A DNA stretch of 64,000 nucleotides from Zhengitettix transpicula (Eukaryota; Arthropoda; Insecta; Orthoptera; Tetrigidae): the NCBI GenBank assembly GCA_037074705.1, contig CM073592.1:24214629-24278628 (forward strand), in the 5' to 3' direction. Each line of letters opens with the position of its first letter. Position 1 is the first letter of the stretch. The position numbers were made by a program, and so were the translations under genes. The notes under the pieces were generated by a model. That model was given only the letters and a program-made list of their open reading frames with translations, did not search any database and was not told where the DNA came from. Shown one piece after another: positions 55,478 to 64,000 of this stretch.

Positions 55478-58400
55478 TCAGTACCTGTGAGACTGATATA
55501 AACTGTGAAGAGGAATCCAATCAACTACTTCATTTTCATATTGCGACTTTTTGCGAATTTTTGTATAGACTGACTCTGCACTGCTTCCATACTGCAAAAA
55601 GAGGATACATAATTTTATTCTTTTTGCATCATATATAAATTTTTCTTCATAGTATTTAATGGCAATGGACAATACCCAACAAAATTTTCAATTTAATAAA
55701 TAACATAAATAAATTAAAATACGGATGGTTGGAGTGAATTCTGGAAAGTTTTGAAAAATATTGATACAGATGAATATTTAAAATATTTAGGGATATATAA
55801 TTAGAAGTTTTTAAGTAGAAGGATAAGATATTAAATCAAATAGTGTGTATTAGTAAATAAAAATACTAATAATACTGAAATTTTTACTTTGAATGAGGAC
55901 CAAAATAGATTTTAGAAAAATGTGAAGGTGGTGTTAGAGTTAGTTAATGGCTTAAAAATATGAAAACAGAAATCTGAAACCATTTTAAATGTATTACACA
56001 AATTATAAGACAGATAAAAAGCTATATCACAATTAGTATGCTTTGAATATACACAAATGCTATCATAGAACAATTGGGGTATAAATATTAGTGTGGGAAA
56101 GAGAGGGGAGCCAATGAAGAAAACTTATGGAATTTATATTACAAAATCATTTGTATGAACTGTAATAACTTGCTTAATATCACCATTATATGATGTCATG
56201 CAGACTAATTAATTGAATTTCTGGCCATAATTCAGTTCTGTTTATAAAAAAAATTATTGAGTGAAATAAAACAGTTATCTACTTCTGAAATCAAAGCCAA
56301 CTAACTTGAATAGTGCAATACTGACTCTCTCCGAGAGCTGGTTTTGGGGCTGGTCGACAGGAATGGTTCCCTCTGAAGATCCCTCACTGCCAACCGCTGA
56401 TGATGGCACTCGGAAAGTGGCATAGGGGCTTATATCTTGCCTCCGCCCTAGTGACACCCTCATGGGCGTTGGAAGATAAACAGACTCTCTGGGGCTGGCA
56501 CATGTAGCTCCGCTACCGCTTCCACCACCATTAGTATCTGCTTCACATCCGGTTTTATCTAGGTCAGTCACCAACCCTATTTCTGAAGGTTTCTCTGCAA
56601 AAAAGTTAAATTCATATAATAAATTCAGTCTGGTTTTTTAAGAATACAAAATAATATTTTATAACAATTATTTTAGATGATTCTTTACTTGACTACTATT
56701 ACCATGATTACACATACATAGAAACATTGAGGTTATTCTTCCAAACTAGATAATTGAAAATAACCATTCTTTGTAGTTTAAATTGTGTAAATTATAATAG
56801 TAACATTCAGAAATGGAGATGAAACTCTAACAAAAATTTGATTCAGGTATTCAATTATGAGTAATCTTTAATAAGAAATACATTAATTTTATTTATTCAC
56901 AATTTGCATTTCCCTTTAAAACACATTTTGGGCAGAAATACCATAAAAATAGTATTTTATTTCAGTGGTCATATATTGAAAAAGAAATTATGTCTACATT
57001 TGTTCCATATTGTAGAAAATTATACAGACCAAATACATGCCGATAGGGGAAAGGTATTCTGAAAATTTTTAAGTTAGCTACCTTGTGGAATCAAACACAG
57101 ATGCTGTTATGTGTATTCAATCGATTTCTGATACGTTTAAAAACAATTTTTTTTAGTTCATGATACTACTCTCTTCCTGTATGAATTGCTTTCTCAATCT
57201 TATCATATGCATGTATTATTCTCACCAATTGTTGTTAATAATTGAATTGAATATGAAACTGAATCTAGATGAAATGTAACTTTTTTAAAGTAAGATTAAA
57301 AATATTGTTTCATGAAGTGAATATATTAAGTGAATCTGTGTTATAACTATAAAGCCAGTTGAAATACATGGCAATAATAAACAGACATTGAATAATGTAA
57401 TTAGGCTCAAATAATACTTTTACTATATATGAATTATTGTTATAATAAATTATTTACAATAGTTTTTGGGACCTTAAGCATTAGGTTTAAGTGACTTAAA
57501 TTTTTCCCTTCAAAATAATACATAGAAACTTTTGAAGTATCATCAGAGATCTTACCTCCATACTTATTTGTAGAAAATAGTTCTTGCCTCCTTTTAATAT
57601 AGAGAAAAAATCCAACACCAGAAACAATAAGAATTATAAATCCAGCTATAGTTGGAATTATTATGCCTAAATCGTGGTATATTTGACTGTGTCCATATCC
57701 TGAGTGGACAATTAATTCTGGAGCAACTATTGCTGAAATGAAAAAAAGTTACTCACTTATTAGCATTCATCTTATGATACTGGCTGAGATATCTATTGAT
57801 ATTGTGTTGTAGTAATAATTTAACCTGGTTTGTTTTCTATTGATTAACACCAATTTTAATGAATATCCGAAACACTTAAATGAAACAATTGATAAATTCT
57901 TTACAGCTGGAGAAGACAAGAAAGTTCTGACATTTGATGTTACAGTATAATGTCTTCGAATAACTGAATAGACAACAGAGGTTTAGTGTAGTGAGAAATA
58001 TTAGAGCAGGACAGCACTAAAAGTGAATGTGTGGATGTATAACATGCAATTGTAAACAAAATTATCAAATTCGTTAGACCTGTCACAATCTATGAAAAAA
58101 CACTGAGGGTAGGGGTGGAAGATATTTAAAAATAATGTAAAAACAAGAAATATTAGTATAGAATAATTATTTTCTGGATTTATAGTGCCATCCTCGAAGT
58201 ACTTAAAGTACGACCAACAGCCGTAGGGTTGTCCAATTGCTTTATAGAATGTTTTGAAGGAAAAGCTTTAATGATGCCTAAAAAACCAAAATATGTTGAT
58301 GATACTTTTGTAATTTGGCCACACGTAATCGAAGAATTAAATGAATTCCTACAACAGCGGTTTACTGGACAGTGTTGTGATGAAAGCCATTGAAATTAAG

Positions 58401-61400
58401 AGTTTTTAGAAACTTATCAACAGGGGTTCTGTGTTCCAAATTAGTACTGCATGGGTTCCAATCAAAATCAGCCATCACATCTGATAGATCAAGACACAAA
58501 TAGCCGGTGAACATTTTAACCTACCACAGCACAAAAAGGTCAGAATTAGCTTGATTTCAGCTCCCTGATTTGACAACACTGACAGATGTCTACAGCATAA
58601 ATTAATCGAAATAGTGTCGGCACACCAGTCACCTGATGAAGGCAGAGATGAATTTCGCAGAAACTTTGTGTTTTAAGAAACAATTGATCTGGACGATAAA
58701 TCTAGAATATATTTTTTAATAACAAACTTGTTTCTTGTGACACTCATGACCTCTCTAAATTATTATAGAAATGTAAGGTAAATGATATTTTATTTAACTA
58801 TGACGTATAAAATTTTCTTTATTGACATGGACCTTTGAAAGTTACTGAAAAATAATTTACAATGTTGTATAATAAAATATTGTACCTGTTAATATTTTAA
58901 AAATGGATATACTCATTTAAATGAAAATTTTTATTTACTTTCATATTCAAGTGATATGTTTTTCTAGTTATAACAAGTCCAGTGACGTCACTGTATATAA
59001 GAAAGCCTGGGCTAAGGGAGCTGCGCCGTGTTGAACCAGCTTCACTCCACGACCAATCCACTACACATGTAGCATACATCACCATTAGCAGGCGCATCAA
59101 CAATAACAAACATTTTCAATGTTAATATCTATTCACACACAATCAGTTATGTCACAATTCTGAATCAGTACAAATCGTGACTGTATTCAGATCTATCCGC
59201 CAGATTTTTTTACTCCATCATTTTTTTTATAGTGTCCTACCATATATTTTTGTTATGAAGTTTTTGGAGAAGGAATTGGCTGTCATCACATTAATTTGAA
59301 GAAGAGGAACGGCAGAAAAATAAAATAAATAAGGAATCTTTGGAAATTAATTTAATGTTACCGGTTCTGTGACGGGATCGACAAGCATGGTTCGGATGGG
59401 GGCCGGCTCAGTGTAGACACTGCCATTTAACTTTCAAGAGATATCTTTTTGTCAGTTGTGACTGATATTTCTCAGCAGCAACTGATGTACATGAATAGAT
59501 CCTCAGTTCTCAGACACTGTAGAAAATGGTGAGTGACTACCGGTTGAGTGGATAATTTTTAATGTTCTGCTTTCGTCTCATTAATACTGTTTCTTATTTG
59601 TTAGCAAGTTCTGTGACATCACATATGAAGATAAAAGAATCCAGTAGTGACAGTTAAGGGAGCTTCGCCATGTTGATAAAAGAATCCAGTAATAACTTCG
59701 CCGTGTTGAGCCAGCTTCTCTGCACGACCAATCCATTCAGCGAGAAGCATATGCAACCATTAGCAGTCACATCAACAATAACAAGTTTTTCCTTTTTGAA
59801 TCATTATAATTAATAGAAACGAAAAAAAAAGTTTATTGAATATAATTTTGGTGCATAATTTTTTTTGCGACATTTATCTTTGAAGTTAACAGAATAATAT
59901 TTTTGGTTATTATGTATGCGATTGATGTATATAATAAAATATAGAAACTTGAATTTTGTGGACTGATTTTACATGTATTACATACTTAATTTTATTTTAA
60001 ATTTATAAGTGATGATTTATATTTAGTATTAGTTGAAGTGTTATTTTAACTGCTATTTCCAAGGGAGTGAAGCTTTTATATGGCTGAGGGGTGGAAGGGG
60101 TCTACATTAAAATAATTAAAACATGGATGAGACTTATCGAAACCACCAATTTGGGGGGTCCATGAGTTGAATATTGGTATTCAACATGCCGGCTGTGTTT
60201 TCTTGTTGGGTTGAGAGTGGAAAAATGTCTACAATGACCCATACATGTGTTTCTGAAATGAACAGCAACACTATTGATTCTGTTTTAGTCATGTGTTAAA
60301 ATTGGGCTAGTTATAAAATATTCGAACAAATCAAAAGATTAATGTCGTGTCTAAAATTAAAAAGCATACCTGTGCCCTGCCCAGCTTTCATCTATTAAAA
60401 TAAATGGAAGCAGCAATAATTTAGAATCACTTACCTCCTGAATATGTTAGTGTGACAAAGTCATAGTTGGCGACTGTTGAACCAGCACTGTTGTGTGCTG
60501 TCATCCTTAGAGTATACCATGTCTCAGGATTCAAGTCAAGGACCAAGAATTCAGCCTGCTCAAATTTAACGTTATTTGAAACAAGAGTCCAGTCCATCCC
60601 ATGCTTTTGTTTATATTCAACAACAAGAGAAGTTATTGGGCAACCACCATCTTTCCATGATGAGACGTTGAGAGAAATGGATGTTGAGTTTACATGTATA
60701 AGTTCAAAATTACTAGGAGCTATGGGAGCTGAAAGAAATCAAATAGTAATATATTAAATTTAAAAATACAGGTATAAAAAACTAACTATTTACAGAAATT
60801 TCAGTGAATTGGTTGATACTTGATAAGTGCAAATCTATAGAATGAAATGGTTTACCAGTCACAAAAAGAAATGATAAGTAACATCTTACCTGAGCCCATA
60901 GTGCGTAATGAAACATTAGGAGTAGGTGAACTTTGGCCTAATTGATTATATGATTGCATATATACTTGATACTTGGTACCACATTGCAAATTACTGAGTA
61001 TATATGTCATTTCATGATTAGAAATTTTTATTTTCTCCCATTCTCCAAATTCTCTCTTAAAATGTAGGAAGTAACCTGGAAGAAATGAACACTTATTCAA
61101 TCTTGAACATATTTATGAATTTTGAATCTGTTTTATTCATAAAAATGAGTTTCTATTTTATAAAGTGGTTGAAATTTAAGTAGAAGTATAAAAATACTTT
61201 GTTAGTTGTATTTTACATTAAGCATATATTTTTTAATTTATAACTATTATATCTGGCAGGTAATTAAAATCATACCCTGAACAGTGCTTCCTGATGTTTG
61301 GGATGTTTGCCACACTAAAGTAATACTTGATATGGTTGAAGAAGATGCTTGAAGTTCTGTTGGAGCAGAGGGTACTGAAAAAAGTCACCAATCTTAAAAA

Positions 61401-63926
61401 AACCGAAGGATAAATCATATACAAAAGAAATTAAATTAATGAATTCTCCATATTGCTAGTACTATTGAGTTTCATAATTTAGTTTTCCACAGATACAACA
61501 GAAATTATTGGTGTTAATTAACAAGTATTAGAGTAAATAACAGACTGCTGGAAAGCAAACTTCTATTGAAAAAAAATGAATTGAAACTTAATCCAGCATT
61601 ACAAATTAAATTCATTATTGTTGTAGACCCTCTAGCAAAATTAAATATAATGAAAATTAAGCATCTAAAATGTAATTTTCAATAAAATATATTAAGCACA
61701 CTAATGTATACAATTAAATATTTAAAAAACATGATTTGAATATTAAATTGTTTATCTAAAAATTTTTTAATTTTAATTAAAATGTAAAAATATTATAAAT
61801 ATCAAGCAATAAATGTTAGAGAAATCATAATTGAAAACATTTACTTTATAAATATATCATTATTCTGTTTTTTATTATTTAATATTTACTTACTTCCTTT
61901 ATTTCTGCTCTCTTTGTATGCAGAAAAAAGAAATAAAATAAAGGTTAAGTACTTTAACAATTTAACATGTTCTAACAACTGACAAACATAGCATATTCTG
62001 TTCATAAATGTTGACTTATTTTATTCACTCAAAATTGTAATATTTTACAAAATAAAGACAAGGCTATTAAAAGATTACTTTACCTTGAACACTAACATAG
62101 TACACAATTTCTTCACTTCCAAATAGATTTTCCACAGAACAGGTATAGTTTCCTGCATCTGAATTTTGAATTGATGTTACAACTACAGTTCCTTCTGAAT
62201 TTATTTGTATATGACTGTCTTCCTGAATAATTTTACCACTGTAACAGGGAAAATCAAATAATTATATAAACTGTAGAAAACTATAAAGTTAATTGTAGTA
62301 TTCTATACTTCACTCATCTCAAGTAAAAGTTAAAATATTAATTAACAGCATAAAAATGTTTGATTTATTGAAATTTTGAAGTGGCATAAGTATCTGGAAC
62401 AGGTTGCACATAAAGATACCAGCCCAAATATTTCACTTTTGTATTATAAGCGTAAATATTGAATGAATCTAGTGTTGATAAAATCAGAATGTAAACAGGA
62501 AACTGGTGCATAAATTGTAATCTGGTTTAATGTTGGCAGTTTTTTTAAAAATGTACAACTTTTTTACAGCTAGCTCCACCACCATAACAATGACATAGGT
62601 GCTCTTTAGAAATTGTACATTTTTCAATATTTAAGAATTCATTTTATGCCATTTGTATTTATATATTATTATATTATATTCTAATAATAATTGAAGCTGT
62701 TTATTAACTTTTTCTTCCATTGCTGGTGAGGTGTAGGTAGTCCTACTGTAAGACAGGGGAGTCTGAGCTCTTCTTTCCAAACTGTTGTTACTTTTCCACT
62801 AAATGAGGCAATTCGAGCTGGAACTAGGTTAGCAGGCGCTTGAACCACATGGCGTGAAGAGCCTCCTTCTCCTACTACTGTAAATGCTGTGACCCAAAAC
62901 TCATATCTGTGATGTAGTTCCAGGTGGGAGATACTATAGTAAGTTTGTTCTGGAGGAAGATCATAGTGATCTCGGTCCTGCTAGAAAAAGTAAATTCAGT
63001 ATATCTGACTTCTGCTTTAATATTAAAATTGAAAAAAGTTAAATTATTTTAAAGTAATAGTGATTATAATAGAAACACTTTTTTAAATTCAAAGTCTACA
63101 CAATATTTCTACGTTAGTTAGCTTGTTCTTGGAACAATTATATCATTTATAGATCCTCCTATTAGATGTACATGTCACTCTAAATTAAAGTAATATGAAT
63201 TAAACACTCACTAAACCTATACCATCCAATGACCTCATGTACACTTTATATTTTCTTATTCTTCCATTAGAATGTTTGGGAGGCTTCCATGATAACAGGA
63301 TGGTTCTAGCATCCATAACAAGTGCTTTAATATCCTCTGGTTCTTCTGGAACTGAAAATGATTTATTTTTGTGTTAATAAATCTGGCATTGATTTACATT
63401 GAAGTTGAACTTCCAACTTCAATTTAAAGTTATAATTTTTACCTAGTCTATTATTATAGTTAGACAAGGGTTTTAATTTATAAATTAATATCCTAAAAGT
63501 AGTGGTTTTGAAATATAAAGTATGTAATTCTAATGAATGAAGAGAGAAATGTAGTGGAATTTCTATCAAAAAAGCTATTGATCATGCAAGTGACTTAATT
63601 TTCCAAAGATTGTGAAAGGCATTAATTACCAAATTAGTAAATCAATTTTCAGCAAAATAACTGACATGAAAATTTAGAAAATAGTCCAATTCAGAAAACT
63701 AGATATTGTAGTTCACTTCTACATGATCTAGTGCTAAAATGTTTATGAGCAGGACTAACACAGACCATACCATCCTCTTGTGTCCTGCAGAATATTGGCC
63801 GGCTTGCTATTCCATCCCCCTTCCGTGTGTAGGCTTTGACTTCTATGCTATAGTTACAAAAACGTTCCAGGTCTGGGAGCTCAATTTTGTTGTCTTGAGT
63901 TGTTTGTTCTTCAGTTGAAGATATAT
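55478..63926 (-). CDS. Dscam: Dscam-family cell adhesion receptor, C-terminal exons, 5'-partial
   Basis: Minus-strand exons: 63926-63771, 63351-63212, 62980-62709, 62238-62084, 61374-61276, 61075-60890, 60728-60435, 57732-57556, then 56594 down to 56275 (readthrough, stop there), or 56594-56326 spliced to 55591-55478. All junctions are in frame. The order is the end of an FNIII (FCRTQED), FNIII-4, Ig10 (DAGNYTCSVENLFGSEE), FNIII-5, FNIII-6 (CPITSLVVEYKQ, WYTLRMTAHNSAGSTVA), a membrane helix (LGIIIPTIAGFIILIVSG) and a cytoplasmic tail containing PYATFRVPSS. This is the membrane-proximal half of Dscam, a homophilic neuronal adhesion and guidance receptor. The paralogue cannot be fixed because the Ig1-9 region lies right of the window, and no alternative exon cassette arrays are visible here. 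Confidence 0.92.
58223..58690 (+). mobile_element. Penelope-like element relic (RT fragment and 3' tail)
   Basis: The plus strand reads GLSNCFIECFEGKAL, then KPKYVDDTFVIWPH and ELNEFL. This includes the YVDD catalytic motif and the TFVIWPHG-type block of Penelope reverse transcriptases, though the WFR before YVDD is missing. The frame breaks near 58396, and about 240 bases later a CTGATGA...GAAAC motif occurs (58633-58639, 58660-58664). It lies in the Dscam intron between the FNIII-6 and membrane exons, antisense to Dscam. Confidence 0.75.
58633..58664 (+). other. Hammerhead-like core downstream of the Penelope RT relic
   Basis: CTGATGA is followed by a 20-base spacer starting AGGC and ending CGCA, then GAAAC and TTTGTG. 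The stem is degenerate. Its place in the tail of a Penelope relic matches the known occurrence of hammerhead ribozymes in Penelope terminal repeats. Confidence 0.5.
58972..59110 (+). repeat. Dispersed repeat B, copy 1
   Basis: It starts near AGTGACGTCACTGTATATAAG (a palindrome plus a TATA-like box) and ends CGCATCAACAATAACAA. It matches 59601-59785 over GGGAGCT.CGCC.TGTTGA, CCAGCTTC and ACGACCAATCCA. It may be a promoter-bearing terminal piece of a mobile element. Confidence 0.6.
59601..59785 (+). repeat. Dispersed repeat B, copy 2 with internal duplication
   Basis: The second copy of the 58972-59110 repeat. ATAAAAGAATCCAGTA occurs twice inside it (near 59630 and 59677), each followed by CTTCGCC.TGTTGA, so part of the unit is duplicated. 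Same orientation as copy 1, about 500 bases apart, in a Dscam intron. Confidence 0.6.
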
Positions 63927-64000
63927 CTGCAATAATTTTTCCTATTTACCAGAATTCTCAACGAGTCTTCCCAAAAATAGTTTTAAAGAGAGACAGAATA

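Overview
This is an arthropod nuclear window, AT-rich, with GT-AG introns, short GC-richer exons and many degraded transposable elements. The gene content points to a hemimetabolous insect: Dscam, Bap55/ACTL6, YME1L, secreted M1 aminopeptidases and clustered, mostly intronless divergent ionotropic receptors (IRs). A cockroach or termite (Blattodea) fits best, because such IR expansions are known there. That placement is inference.

Layout. 1-3444 holds the last four exons of an M1 aminopeptidase (+) whose start lies left of the window. 5212-7095 is an intronless IR (-). 11680-21700 is a complete 14-exon M1 aminopeptidase (+, 931 aa), a paralogue of the first with the same 3' intron positions. 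22230-24089 and 26407-28245 are tandemly duplicated intronless IRs (-), each in a roughly 3.4 kb repeated unit. 32085-35800 is a fourth IR (+), split by one intron that carries a Harbinger DNA transposon. 37840-42210 is Bap55/ACTL6 (-, 4 exons). 43459-52400 is the mitochondrial i-AAA protease YME1L (+, 14 exons), divergent from Bap55. 55478-63926 is the 3' end of a Dscam-family gene (-), convergent with YME1L and running off the right edge, with two possible C-termini.

Mobile DNA fills introns and intergenic gaps. There are two Penelope-like element relics (YME1L intron 13 and a Dscam intron), a mariner fragment, a Harbinger deletion derivative, a tRNA-derived SINE head, and at least five copies of a polyA-ended SINE-like family with visible target-site duplications. 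The most unusual signal is a recurring hammerhead-ribozyme-like core (CTGANGA, a short stem, then GAAAC), seen at seven or more places. Three of these lie in large inverted repeats, and one follows a Penelope reverse-transcriptase relic.

The genes do not form one pathway. The left half is a chemosensory and secreted-protease cluster; the right half is conserved housekeeping and neuronal genes. Exon boundaries were placed by eye from splice signals, reading-frame continuity and family conservation; no alignment or transcript data were available.
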